A stretch of 64,000 nucleotides of DNA from positions 7,342,085 through 7,406,084 of the forward strand of contig SSBO01000003.1 of NCBI GenBank assembly GCA_005281725.1, in the 5' to 3' direction. This stretch comes from Wuchereria bancrofti (lineage: Eukaryota; Nematoda; Chromadorea; Rhabditida; Onchocercidae). Of this stretch, positions 36,426-50,100 are shown piece after piece (within the stretch, counting starts at the first letter, position 1; every line of letters starts with the position of its first letter). The notes beneath the pieces are model-generated. The model saw only the letters and a list, made by a program, of their open reading frames with translations, searched no databases and was not told where the DNA came from. A program made the position numbers and the translations under genes.

Positions 36426-39400
36426 ATGACATCACGACTACAATGCCTCATTTGTTTGGATACGCTTCTTTTGAGTGAAAGTGCAGCAGTACGATGTGGC
36501 CATGTATTTCATCTACAGTGTATTTTACAGTGGTTTGAGGTAAATTTAAAATTTTACTTCTGGATTGTTTCCATCCACATCCCTCAGTTCTTATATGTTG
36601 TTTTCACTTTCTCTAATTTACGGTTTAAAAGGTTAAGGTGATGTTGTCTGTATCTATGTTGTATGATTTTAAAGATGTTACGAACTAATTCTAATTTTTT
36701 CCCTTTCTGTAATGATAGCATTTCCCTATATACTACTTGTCTATCCTGTTGTTAATGATATCAATTAAAATGCTATCTGGTCGACGTAAATAGGACAAAA
36801 AAAGTACTTTCTTTCAGATTTTGAGAAATTACAAATAAATGAGAAAGTGGTTTTAGACAGATGAATGACGTGAGTCAGGGTAGTTGAATAGAGAGTAATA
36901 TTCATTAAAGGTACTAGTAACTCATGATTTAATGTTGTGTTATAGTTAAACTCTCTTCTCTCTGACTGTTTCAAAAAGGGGTCATTTTTTAAATACTGCA
37001 GAACTGTAAAACATGTCCAGTTTGTCGAAAGAAGGCTACAACAAGAGATCTCGTCCGACAGCTCTTTTTTCAAATGGAAGAGAATAAAAGCTTCATTTTC
37101 AATAGCACTGATCCATTCGAAATGCATAATCAAGTTCCCTATTTGTTCGCCTTTTACTAAATTGCAAAAGATTGCTTTAAGTTTTAGAGTAAACAATGCA
37201 TAATTAGCATACTCATCTGATCTACTTGGTCATGATGATTTTATCACCGTAGCTAGAGATGATTTATTCAGAAGCGAGCAAAAACTTTTTTGTACTTATC
37301 TACTGTTCGAACAGAACGATTTATGACTGCCGGAAGACAGTGTTTCGTATATCAAAAAGGCAATTATCCGGCGAATTTATAGCGCAAAAAGATCTTAATA
37401 TTATTATATTTTTATTTTCACACAATTGTATAGAAATAATACATCATATTTATACTGCAATATTTACAGCTGCAGAATGCTTTGGATAACCTCGAGAAAG
37501 AAAAGCAGGCTGTTGCCGAAGCCAAGAATGAAGCTAATGCCTATATAACTGCCAATCTTTTATTGGTACTATTTGATTTTATCTAAAAACGAGTATTTAT
37601 TAAGCTGTAACAGCCCATATGCCGTTTGTATTTTAAGTTTCAAACAAAAATTTAAATTGGGTTTATATTTCTAGTTACAGACGCGCTTATCATCTTTTTC
37701 CGTGTTTGAAGAAAAGTTTTCAATGAACGGTTATTTGAGGGAGGGGAAAAAGTCATCAAAAGATATCAGGACTTTTTCTTATTGCTTGCTTGTCCTTTTT
37801 CCTTATAAACAAAGCTGATAAATTTGACAAAAACTGTCTTTGGTAAAGTTTGCTACAAGAATTTTAAATTTAGAAAGAAAAAGTGACAAATTTGGAGTCG
37901 ATTTCTCAACTTAATATGCAGCGAATCAAGCATCTGGAAGACATGCTTACAAAACAAATGGACCTAGAGAAAGAGCTGCAGAAGTACAAGAAACGATTGC
38001 GAGCTACTGCGTTGTGAGTTATTTTACACCACCGCTTTGATACATTTTCCAGATTTATAATGTTTTTGCATATACATGTATTAGGATATTTCACCAGGAC
38101 GTCTACCACTTGCAGGTGACTGGGGTTCTGTCAGCTTACTTTCATATTCAGATACAGCGTAAGATTTAAACTAAGTTTGCAGTTTGTCCTGCCTTTTCAG
38201 CTATAAATTGCTTAGCAGTGTAAAAGATGAACCTGTTTTGGAAATCGATAAATATATCTCCAGTGAAGGATTAGAAGTGAAGAAATTCATTGCTTTACTA
38301 AGAAGGTAATGTAACTGTGTTTTCATATTTTCGAATTATGTATAAAAATAGTAGTGACCGACTGATATCAGCATTGTTATAATAATAATAAATAATAATA
38401 GTAATAAATGATCATTATAATAAGTAACAATAATAATAAGCAATAAATAACAATAGTAATGAAAAATAATAATAATAAATAAAAATAAATGATGATAATA
38501 ATAATAAATAATAATAATAAAAATGAATAATAAATAGTGATAACAATAAATAATTATTATAATAATAATAGATAATAATAAACAATAAATGATGATAATA
38601 AATAATAATAAACGATATAAATAATAATAATAAATGGTAATAACAAATAACAATGATAATAATAAATATTAGTAATAATAAATAACAAACAATAGAATAA
38701 TTATAATAATAGTAAATAGTAATGATAATGATGAATATTAATAATAATAATTATGATTATTATGATAGGTAATAATAAATAATAATTATTATAAACAATA
38801 GTAGATAATAACGACAATAATAATAAACAATAAATAATAATAATAATAGCAATGGTAATAGTAATAATAGTAGTAATAGCGATAATAACAATAGTAATGA
38901 TAAATAATAATAATGATAATAATAAATAATAATAAGTAATGGTAACAATAAATGATAATGAATAATAAATAATGATAGTAATAAATAGTAATGAGTAATA
39001 ATGATAACAAATAATGATAATAATAATAAATTTTTTATTTATCAGTATTTATTAAACAATAAATAATAGTAATGAATAATAATATTAATAATAATCAATA
39101 ATAATAATGATAACATCAAATATTAATAATGATTAATAATTATAAATAGTAATAATAAATAATAATAAATAATGGTAATAATAAATAAATAATAATATTA
39201 ATAAATAATAATGATAATAATAAATATTAATAATAGCAATTAATGATCATAAATAATAATAATAAGTAATAATAACAATAGTGATAATAATAAGTATTAA
39301 TAATCATGAATAATAATTACAATAAATAGTAATGATAATAATAATAATAAATAATAATGGTGATGGTAATAATAACAATAATAATAATGATAATAATAGT

Positions 39401-40081
39401 AATAATGGCGATAAATAACAACAATAAATATAATAAATAACAATAATAATAACAAACAATAAATAACAACAAATAATAATAGTAAATAATAATAATGGAT
39501 AATGATATTAATAAATAATATTTATAATAAATAATAATGGTGATAATAATAAATGTTAATAATAATTAACAATAATTATGATAATAAATAACAATAATAT
39601 TAATAACAGACAATAATAAATAATAATAATAGTAGTTAATAATAATTATTATAGTAAATAGTATTAATAATGATAAATAATGATATTAATATATGATAAT
39701 ATTAAATAATAATAAATAGTAATAAATAATAATAAGTATATATTAATAAATAATAATAAATAATCATAATAAATAATAATAATAATGATAATATTAATAA
39801 TAACAATTAGCTATAATAAATAATAACGATGATAATAAATATTATTAATAACAATTAATAATATTAAGTAATAATGATAACAAATAATAACAATAATAAT
39901 TGTTATAATAAATAATAATAGTAATGATAACAACAAATATTAATAATAATAGTAATAATAATTATATATAACAATAATAATAATAACATAATAACAAATA
40001 ATTATAAAAATAATAGCATTAGTTATAGTAATAATAATAATAACAATAATAATAATAACAATAATGATAATAGTAATAATA

Positions 40082-40112
<31 letters not shown>

Positions 40113-41998
40113 AATGAATAATAATGATAACAGTAAATATTGGTAGTAATTAATAACAATAATAGTAATAATAATAATAATGATAATAATAATAATAATA
40201 ACAAATAATAATAGTAATTATAATAATAAATAATAATGATTGTAATAGTAAATTGTGATAATAAATAATATTAATAACAAATAATAACAATAATAATAGT
40301 AATAATAATAATAACAGCAATAATAATAACAGTTGTAATGATGATAACAATAGTGATAGTAATAATAATGACAATAATAAATAATGATAATAATAATAAT
40401 AATAAACAATAAATAATAATAATAATAATAGTAGTAATTAATAACAATAATAAATAGTTATAATAAATGATAGTAATAATAAATAATAATAATTAATAAT
40501 AAGTAATAATAGTAAGTGATAGTAATAATAGATAATAAATAATAATAATATTTGTTACAGGCAGCTTAAAGACACCACGAAAACAATGGAAAATCAAAAA
40601 GAAGAGCTTCGGGAGAATCGGAAGAAAATCAGTGAACTACAGAAAAAGGTATACCTTTCTTCTTACTTCTCCTTGTTTCTGTCCTCCCTCATTGTTTTAT
40701 TATCTGCTAGGCTTTGAAGATAAGTTATGTCAGTCACGAAGTTTGCCATTATCGTGGAAAATCACGGATACAAAATGTTGAATATCTGCTGGATTACACT
40801 GTTCATACTCATCTCCATTTACATGTAGATCTATATACTTATATACTTTTTTACTTCACGCTTGGATTCGCTTCACTTCAAAATATAATTTTCAGCTAAA
40901 TGAACATAAAAATCTGAATGTAGCATTGAAAAAGGAACTTGATTCAGCTCGAGTAGATCCTTCACAAACTATTATGAATGCTGCGCTCGAAGAAGTTATT
41001 GCTTTTAGGTTAATTTGATTGCTTACGTCTTTTATTTATTTTTTTGGTCTCAGAGCAAACGTATAACCACGCTAAAGAAATTGATATGGTATTACTTAGA
41101 AATACTAAAAGTAGACATTGCTGATTGACTTATTTTTGTTGCAGTCCGAGGCAGCAATCGTTCTCACCCGTTAAAGTAGATGATCGCAAATTCCCAGCTT
41201 CGCTTATAGCCTCGGCATATAGAAGTACTTCCACAAATAGTGCTGCCGTAGAGAAAATGCAAGGAACAACACCAGTTCGAAGAAGGTTGGAAATTTCCGT
41301 CTTCAGAGATGAAGCAGAAAAGTTTGGTGAGATGTTATGAGATGTTATGAGGAGATACTGTAACATTTGCCATTGTTTTTTTTTTTTCTTCAATCAGTGC
41401 TTCCCACAATATGATACAGTTGCAAGGGAGCTGGAGCCTTACACAGATCCATTGAAAGAGACTGCTGATATTAGTCTTAAAACAACTAATTACGATAGAC
41501 TCAACAGCGTTCAATTATTCGAATCAATGTTTTCATGAAGAACTTAAAATTTTAAGAAAGAAGTACAAATGAAACTGCAGCACTTGATCTACCCAGTTTT
41601 TAAACACTATGATTGCACGTTTTCTATTCCAGTTTAGGTTTTTGTGATCAATTCACATATTTTTTTTTAAAGTAATACAAAAATTGTGTTGGATTGATGA
41701 CATTCAATAATCACTTCAAATTTATATTTACAGTTTGGTGGAAAAAGTTTCAAAAAATGAATCGCAGTCAGATATTGAAAATGACATGGAAGAAGTTTTT
41801 GTGCCTCCCATTATTCGGAGGTGTGCTATTACACTATCTCATTCAACTTTACGTAAAACGCGCACTGTAAAGAGTAATCAAATGACGAAAAATAGGGTAC
41901 TAAAGAGGAGAAGTTCTTGTATCCAGCATCGTAAAGAAAAAGAAGCTCGATCTCTACGATACCTTAATTTGAAAAATGATATTATTACCATAGACTGA
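36426..41998 (+). CDS. TRAIP: TRAIP-like RING E3 ubiquitin ligase
   Basis: Ten exons give about 447 residues (human TRAIP 469): 36426-36539, 37002-37133, 37470-37565, 37874-38013, 38201-38305, 40561-40648, 40896-41008, 41145-41326, 41420-41528 and 41734-41998. The N-terminus is a RING-H2 finger with C7, C10, C24, H26, H29, C32, C43 and C46, followed by LVRQLFFQME as in TRAIP. A long coiled coil fills exons 3-7. The C-terminal third is basic and Ser-rich. TRAIP ubiquitylates the CMG helicase at stalled or mitotic replication forks; C. elegans has an orthologue (TRUL-1). Oddities: intron 5 is 2,255 bases of TAA-type repeat. Exon 9 must use the AG at 41418-41419, because the stronger acceptor at 41396-41397 breaks the frame. 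A shorter form ending at the stop near 41340 is also possible. Confidence 0.87.
38340..40550. repeat. 2.2-kb (TAA)n-type low-complexity tract in TRAIP intron 5
   Basis: Nearly pure A and T with scattered G and C, built from taa/aat/ata triplets with gataat, agtaat and aacaat variants. It fills almost the whole intron. The long reading frames on its complement, full of Tyr, Leu and Ile, are artefacts of the repeat and not genes. Confidence 0.95.
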
Positions 41999-42030
41999 AT
42001 CATTGATAGCATTTTCACATGAATTGTTCT
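38822..42030. repeat. 3.2-kb duplicated segment, copy 1
   Basis: This segment, ending directly before the N at 42031, is the same as 42032-45238. The only difference I found is two extra A bases near 40111-40114 in this copy. It starts inside the TAA tract and includes TRAIP exons 6-10. Confidence 0.97.
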
Positions 42031-42031
42031 N
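42031..42031. other. Single N: contig junction
   Basis: This is the only ambiguous base in the window. The 3.2 kb to its left is repeated to its right, the pattern expected when two overlapping contigs are placed end to end without merging. Confidence 0.95.
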
Positions 42032-43291
42032 AATAAACAATAAATAATAATAATAATAGCAATGGTAATAGTAATAATAGTAGTAATAGCGATAATAACA
42101 ATAGTAATGATAAATAATAATAATGATAATAATAAATAATAATAAGTAATGGTAACAATAAATGATAATGAATAATAAATAATGATAGTAATAAATAGTA
42201 ATGAGTAATAATGATAACAAATAATGATAATAATAATAAATTTTTTATTTATCAGTATTTATTAAACAATAAATAATAGTAATGAATAATAATATTAATA
42301 ATAATCAATAATAATAATGATAACATCAAATATTAATAATGATTAATAATTATAAATAGTAATAATAAATAATAATAAATAATGGTAATAATAAATAAAT
42401 AATAATATTAATAAATAATAATGATAATAATAAATATTAATAATAGCAATTAATGATCATAAATAATAATAATAAGTAATAATAACAATAGTGATAATAA
42501 TAAGTATTAATAATCATGAATAATAATTACAATAAATAGTAATGATAATAATAATAATAAATAATAATGGTGATGGTAATAATAACAATAATAATAATGA
42601 TAATAATAGTAATAATGGCGATAAATAACAACAATAAATATAATAAATAACAATAATAATAACAAACAATAAATAACAACAAATAATAATAGTAAATAAT
42701 AATAATGGATAATGATATTAATAAATAATATTTATAATAAATAATAATGGTGATAATAATAAATGTTAATAATAATTAACAATAATTATGATAATAAATA
42801 ACAATAATATTAATAACAGACAATAATAAATAATAATAATAGTAGTTAATAATAATTATTATAGTAAATAGTATTAATAATGATAAATAATGATATTAAT
42901 ATATGATAATATTAAATAATAATAAATAGTAATAAATAATAATAAGTATATATTAATAAATAATAATAAATAATCATAATAAATAATAATAATAATGATA
43001 ATATTAATAATAACAATTAGCTATAATAAATAATAACGATGATAATAAATATTATTAATAACAATTAATAATATTAAGTAATAATGATAACAAATAATAA
43101 CAATAATAATTGTTATAATAAATAATAATAGTAATGATAACAACAAATATTAATAATAATAGTAATAATAATTATATATAACAATAATAATAATAACATA
43201 ATAACAAATAATTATAAAAATAATAGCATTAGTTATAGTAATAATAATAATAACAATAATAATAATAACAATAATGATAATAGTAATAATA

Positions 43292-43323
<32 letters not shown>

Positions 43324-45238
43324 GAATAATAATGATAACAGTAAATATTGGTAGTAATTAATAACAATAATAGTAATAATAATAATAATGATAATAATAA
43401 TAATAATAACAAATAATAATAGTAATTATAATAATAAATAATAATGATTGTAATAGTAAATTGTGATAATAAATAATATTAATAACAAATAATAACAATA
43501 ATAATAGTAATAATAATAATAACAGCAATAATAATAACAGTTGTAATGATGATAACAATAGTGATAGTAATAATAATGACAATAATAAATAATGATAATA
43601 ATAATAATAATAAACAATAAATAATAATAATAATAATAGTAGTAATTAATAACAATAATAAATAGTTATAATAAATGATAGTAATAATAAATAATAATAA
43701 TTAATAATAAGTAATAATAGTAAGTGATAGTAATAATAGATAATAAATAATAATAATATTTGTTACAGGCAGCTTAAAGACACCACGAAAACAATGGAAA
43801 ATCAAAAAGAAGAGCTTCGGGAGAATCGGAAGAAAATCAGTGAACTACAGAAAAAGGTATACCTTTCTTCTTACTTCTCCTTGTTTCTGTCCTCCCTCAT
43901 TGTTTTATTATCTGCTAGGCTTTGAAGATAAGTTATGTCAGTCACGAAGTTTGCCATTATCGTGGAAAATCACGGATACAAAATGTTGAATATCTGCTGG
44001 ATTACACTGTTCATACTCATCTCCATTTACATGTAGATCTATATACTTATATACTTTTTTACTTCACGCTTGGATTCGCTTCACTTCAAAATATAATTTT
44101 CAGCTAAATGAACATAAAAATCTGAATGTAGCATTGAAAAAGGAACTTGATTCAGCTCGAGTAGATCCTTCACAAACTATTATGAATGCTGCGCTCGAAG
44201 AAGTTATTGCTTTTAGGTTAATTTGATTGCTTACGTCTTTTATTTATTTTTTTGGTCTCAGAGCAAACGTATAACCACGCTAAAGAAATTGATATGGTAT
44301 TACTTAGAAATACTAAAAGTAGACATTGCTGATTGACTTATTTTTGTTGCAGTCCGAGGCAGCAATCGTTCTCACCCGTTAAAGTAGATGATCGCAAATT
44401 CCCAGCTTCGCTTATAGCCTCGGCATATAGAAGTACTTCCACAAATAGTGCTGCCGTAGAGAAAATGCAAGGAACAACACCAGTTCGAAGAAGGTTGGAA
44501 ATTTCCGTCTTCAGAGATGAAGCAGAAAAGTTTGGTGAGATGTTATGAGATGTTATGAGGAGATACTGTAACATTTGCCATTGTTTTTTTTTTTTCTTCA
44601 ATCAGTGCTTCCCACAATATGATACAGTTGCAAGGGAGCTGGAGCCTTACACAGATCCATTGAAAGAGACTGCTGATATTAGTCTTAAAACAACTAATTA
44701 CGATAGACTCAACAGCGTTCAATTATTCGAATCAATGTTTTCATGAAGAACTTAAAATTTTAAGAAAGAAGTACAAATGAAACTGCAGCACTTGATCTAC
44801 CCAGTTTTTAAACACTATGATTGCACGTTTTCTATTCCAGTTTAGGTTTTTGTGATCAATTCACATATTTTTTTTTAAAGTAATACAAAAATTGTGTTGG
44901 ATTGATGACATTCAATAATCACTTCAAATTTATATTTACAGTTTGGTGGAAAAAGTTTCAAAAAATGAATCGCAGTCAGATATTGAAAATGACATGGAAG
45001 AAGTTTTTGTGCCTCCCATTATTCGGAGGTGTGCTATTACACTATCTCATTCAACTTTACGTAAAACGCGCACTGTAAAGAGTAATCAAATGACGAAAAA
45101 TAGGGTACTAAAGAGGAGAAGTTCTTGTATCCAGCATCGTAAAGAAAAAGAAGCTCGATCTCTACGATACCTTAATTTGAAAAATGATATTATTACCATA
45201 GACTGAATCATTGATAGCATTTTCACATGAATTGTTCT
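42032..45238. repeat. 3.2-kb duplicated segment, copy 2
   Basis: Copy of 38822-42030 shortened by two bases. It starts exactly at the first base after the N and ends where copy 1 meets the N. The unique sequence after 45238 is probably the true 3' flank of TRAIP. Confidence 0.97.
43769..45206 (+). pseudogene. Second copy of TRAIP exons 6-10 (probable assembly duplicate)
   Basis: The exons corresponding to 40561-41998 recur at 43769-43856, 44104-44216, 44353-44534, 44628-44736 and 44942-45206, with no coding difference seen. There is no RING domain, promoter or exons 1-5 here. If the duplication is an assembly artefact, these are the same exons as in copy 1 and should not be counted as a gene. 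Confidence 0.9.
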
Positions 45239-46260
45239 TGTTTCTCAACTTTATAGGAATCATGAGCGTACAATAATAAATCTTCTTTACTCTGATCACA
45301 TTTATAGTGTACACTTTCCTCATGTCGAGGAAAAGATATAATGTAAGTTATCGATTTATGAGAAAATAAATTGATGGATATGCAAGGAAAGAATTGAACC
45401 TGGAACTTGACAGTTGATCATTGATGTGTATATAGACTATGATTTTAGAAAATAAAGTTTTAAAACTTTCAAGAAAAGGACTTCAATGTTATTTGTTTAT
45501 GGTGAAACTGATTTGTATCATAGGTTGTGCTGTCACTTATCATCATATTGGTGCATCTGCACCTTAACAAAATAAAGCGGTCAGCGTAAGAAATTCAGTA
45601 CGTATCAAATGAATAGCAGTACAAATAGTTGAAGTAATAAGAAAAAAAAAGATCAGTGATGTACAAGACTTCCACGTTTTGTTAGCAAGTCATAAAGCTA
45701 TTGATTATCATGGTTTTCACTATTGATTATATTGCTAGATCATTTTCTTATTTGAATCCTAAATTTTGAGGCGAGGGAGAGGGTTTGCTAACTGGAAAAT
45801 TTTGTCGTTTGTCTTGTCATTTAGTGGAAAAAGAACACAAAGAAAATATTAAGTGCATTTATTACAGTAATGTTAAGTAATTACCAGGGATATTGCAACT
45901 AATTCATTAGTGAAGTTTTCAAGACTTATTTCTCATACATTAATTAGTAGAATAGGTGGTAAAAAAAAATTGCTACAAGTAATTAATTTATTTCATTATG
46001 TTAAATACAATTTAATTTAAACAGATCTACGTGTGAAAGCATACATGTATGTTTGCTCAAACAGGTCAACTTCATACGTGAATCCATACGTATAGCTTGC
46101 AGCGTTCATACAAAATAGTAGCAAAAGTGAAAAACCTTAATTTCATGATATGGTAAATATATACTTTAGTAATCGTATGCTAATTACGTCATTTTACTTA
46201 TTTTACTTTATAAGCGATAGCTATATTTGTCACATTTTTTACGACATTTATTAATAAATT
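45239..46260. other. Intergenic region after TRAIP
   Basis: About 1 kb of unique sequence. It probably holds the 3' untranslated region of TRAIP, with an AATAAA near 45452-45457. No other gene is recognised. Confidence 0.5.
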
Positions 46261-46753
46261 TTAAAGTTTAGTTTGTAAATTATTTAGTTTTTGAACTATT
46301 CGTAAAGCCTCTGAAACCTTTGGTGGATCTTTACAAAGGATAAATCGATTCGTATGTGAAAATGAGGTCATCAATGTTAGTTGTAATGAATTATCACATT
46401 GCCCTGAAAAAGGAATTAATTATGTTATTCGTCGATTCTATGACTTTTGCTTCTTTGCTAAAAAAAAGAAAAAGTTACTTTTCTTCCAACAATGCCTAAG
46501 GATAAATATTGAAAATAAGCTATATATATATATATATTAAAAGTAATCTTTTATATTTTATTTGTAACATTATGATCTTGAAAAAAATGCTGGGGACTAA
46601 AAATTACATTCAATTGACTGCTATCAGAATCTTACCTTTAATGATATCTCGAACCAAGACCTCATATGGCTTTTTCAGAAACTGACTTCTTGAATCTATT
46701 GTGAATGACAGATTAAGTAGAATGTTTCGACGGCCAAAATTATGTGTCTTCAT
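46261..46753 (-). CDS. Small unrecognised protein (86 residues)
   Basis: Two exons on the minus strand, 46753-46636 and 46403-46261, join in phase with a consensus donor (gtaaga) and a TTTTTCAG acceptor. The protein begins MKTHNFGRRNILLNLSF, continues with LKKPYEVLVRDII, crosses the splice site in KGQC, and ends KVSEALRIVQKLNNLQTKL. An in-frame stop 12 bases before the ATG supports this start. There is no signal peptide or clear membrane segment. It looks like a compact helical/beta protein, possibly a small complex subunit, but I do not recognise the family. It is divergent from the ZP gene and about 420 bases away. Confidence 0.68.
46520..46537. repeat. (TA)n run
   Basis: Eight to nine ta dinucleotides in the intron of the small minus-strand gene. 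Confidence 0.8.
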
Positions 46754-47175
46754 CAATAAGCCAAATCACATTATTTCCGGCTTGCCAGTACCTTAATAGT
46801 AGTTTAACGGTACCGTAGTGTAAAGCTATTTAGAAATAACACCATAAACCTTACTTTTGCATTATTTTTACAACTCGAAATTGTATATTGGATTATTGAA
46901 GATACTACTTGTTTCAATCATAGGCGCAGTTTCATTAATGTATGTATGTCAGTCGGCTGCAGAAGCACTTGTTGATGGTAAAAATATGAACGGATTAAGC
47001 ATACTAAACCTTACGATCCTCTCCGTTCGATAAGAGAAGTTTTAACAGATAGAAATGGGGCGGAATTTTATTTAAATTAATTTTTAAATAAAAGAGAAGA
47101 ATGATTGAAAATTAATTCCATGTTTTCAATCTGGTCGGTACAACTTCATTGATTTTCCGGCTGTAGATTTATACA

Positions 47176-50100
47176 ATGAGTGATCTTTGCAAATTACTGT
47201 TAAATTTGACTTGCTTTTTTCACTTTCTCATACGATCAGTAGTAGTGCAACCGAAGTTTCTCTTTATCGCATTACTGTCACAGCGGGTATGGACTTTACA
47301 AGAGCAACCAACACTGGTAATTAATTATATCTTTCTGTCTTTTTTGTTTTGATAAATCTAAACACTAGCAGTATTAACCGCTTATCACTACTGGCTTATT
47401 TACATGGTTGTAAATGGTGTACCGCTTGACAGATAAAGTTGGCAGATGATAAAATGCCACGTCGTCTCGTCTGCATCGCCAATTGTGCTATTTAACTTCT
47501 CACAGGGACTTGCTGAATCTGTGTAAAAACTTTTTCTATTAGTTTTTACTAATCTATCCATCTTCCTACGTTTGACGTCAAAATACTAAAAAGTGTTTTT
47601 TAGGTCAACTGAGTCAGTTGTAAGCAAAAAATTTTCTGAAGCATAAATTTTACGATCAACAATAAATATAAATTTCGAAATATCTTTTCTGCAACACACT
47701 TATGTTATCATTCAATTCCAGGAATGTTTTTCGGACGGCTTGCGATTATATTTCGAACCGGAAAAGCCATTTTGTGGGCATATTTATGTGAAGGGATACT
47801 TTATGCATGAAAAGTGTCACTTAGATTTCACACAGAATCCCATTGTCAGCCCATTTTATTTCAGTATTTTATACAAAAGTGCTTGCATCCAGAAATGCGA
47901 AGTGCAGGTAGTATTCATTTTACTCAAATATTTTAAATATAATATTAAGAAAAGAATAATACGAGTTCTATTTTTGAACTGCTTGTCAAGTACTTATGAA
48001 CAAAAGGAAGCTTTGAATAGTCTAAAATATAAACCGGAAGTAATCCTAACAACCGTTCTGTATAAATATATTGCAGAAAGAACCACCAAGCATCAACTAT
48101 AACACTGTTATCATTGTTCAGCATCACTATTTATTTCTAACACAGGCAGATAGAGCGTTTAGTGTCAATTGCTCCTATGAAACTGGCCACGACAGTTTAT
48201 CTAAAAATATAGAAATCAACGGGTAATGCAATTTCAAGCAGGAAAGGTCCTATAATTTCCAATGTCAGCAAAATATCTTACTGGTAGCATTTATTAAGTT
48301 CAAAAAATAGAAGCAACATTGATCACAAAACTTTAAAATCTTCACATCCGTTGCCAATCAGTTTAGCTCATCATTAAAATCGGGTTAAATCAATTATGTT
48401 AATTAAATCCCCGTTTTTAATCAGTGGCTTAGCGACGACAGATCTAGAAAACAGAATCGTTACTAATTGTGTCTATGAGATTCTGATGGATTCGGTAGAT
48501 GGCCAACCGGTGAAATATGCAAATGTTGGCGATCAACTGGTGCATAAATGGAGCTGTGCATCAGGTGACGAATTTGAACCAAAATTATTGACTCCTCGCG
48601 TATTTGCCGTTAGAACGATTACTATGGGAAAAAATTTGTTCTAATTAACCAAACAATCTCTGTTACTCCAATTAGATTTACTAAACTAAATATTAGGATT
48701 TTATTATTTCAGTTTTAGATTTATTCAGATCTAAATCTCATCTAGTTCTTACTTTCATTTGAATTTATTTTTAACTTCCACTCTCATTTCATTTCAAAAA
48801 CTTTTTTGCTACAATTTTATAGAAAGTTAATACAGTTCAATTCATTTTCATTTTATCTACTTTTTTATAATGACACTTCCATGCTGTTTTATTCAGTTAA
48901 AAAATCTTAACATTAGATTTGACTAGTTTTATCGAAAGTTGAAAAGTTATGATTTTCCAGAAGAGTACGGTATGCTTATACATTCATGCTTTGTTCACAC
49001 ACCTGATAATGCTACTTTCCAGTTTATCGATGGTCAAGGGTAAGATGATTTACTACTTGGATACAGAGTTTAGCTTTGCCTCACAGACTAGTATTTGCAC
49101 TTGAAAAGTTAGCCGACATATTTTATTCTTTGTTTAGTGAAAGCTCACAATATTTCGATGTTGGCTTTTGCTAAGATATGAAAAATTTACTTATTTTTTA
49201 AAACCTACTTATTTATCAGTAATTTCTCACTTTTATGCTCTATCAATAAATATCAGTGACGAAATTCGATTAACAAATAATATTTCTAGCTGTATCACAG
49301 ATCAGACATTAATGGATCCATTGACCTATAGTGATAATCTCACAGTAGCGCATTCTGTGGTACCAGCGTTCAAATTTGCCGATCAACTTATTATTCAGTT
49401 TCAGTGCAAAGTGACACTATGTGTTAAAGCAGGAAATAGCTGTGAGAACATTTCGGTATTTGATTTTTTGTCCTCAAAGAACTGATTTTAACACTTTTCT
49501 TTTATCGTAATCAATCTATTTAATTTTAATTGTAGTGAATTTATTTTCACGGCCATACAGAATATATATTTTCTAAACATATCACTTATTGTGATCTCTT
49601 GTTCTAAAAAACTTCAAAAAAGAGAGGTCCTACAGTTTTTGCATGAAAGTACAACTATTGATTGATTCATAAATGCAAAATAAAAGATTTATAGACAAGC
49701 AGTGAATAAATATTGAACTTATTTTTACTTCTTTTCAGCCACCCAACTGTGAAATTGCTTCAAGTTTAACTTCGATTTCACTGTTAACCTCGACACTCCG
49801 TAAGATTCTACTGTTTCCATTACTAATGTCTCGAGATATTGAATGGAATAGAATAAGCCAATCATTGCTAGTTACTAAATCGGATTATAATTTTGTTTTG
49901 ATAATATGAATGATAAGTGTTTCTAATTAGAACTTACGGAAGTTTCTGACTTCTCACTTAGTTGACAGAAAAACTTAGAAAATGACTTTTAACAAGAACT
50001 AAACATTACTAGTTTATTTCTTTTGAAAAAACTTTTGCGAATTATTGTTTTCGCCACAGAGAGTACCGATAGCGCAATTTGTAACGATGATTTTAATGCA

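Noticed and set aside
38336..40409. Several 60-105-residue minus-strand reading frames rich in Tyr, Leu and Ile
   Set aside because: They are the complement of the TAA repeat, which naturally gives open frames of Tyr/Leu/Ile codons. The same frames recur in the duplicated segment.
41396..41538. Use of the strong acceptor at 41397 for TRAIP exon 9
   Set aside because: It is out of phase with the only plausible exon 8 donor; the AG at 41419 keeps the frame.
42031..45238. A true recent tandem duplication of the 3' half of TRAIP
   Set aside because: The copies abut a single N with exact suffix/prefix overlap and differ only by two bases in a low-complexity run. An unmerged contig overlap explains this better.
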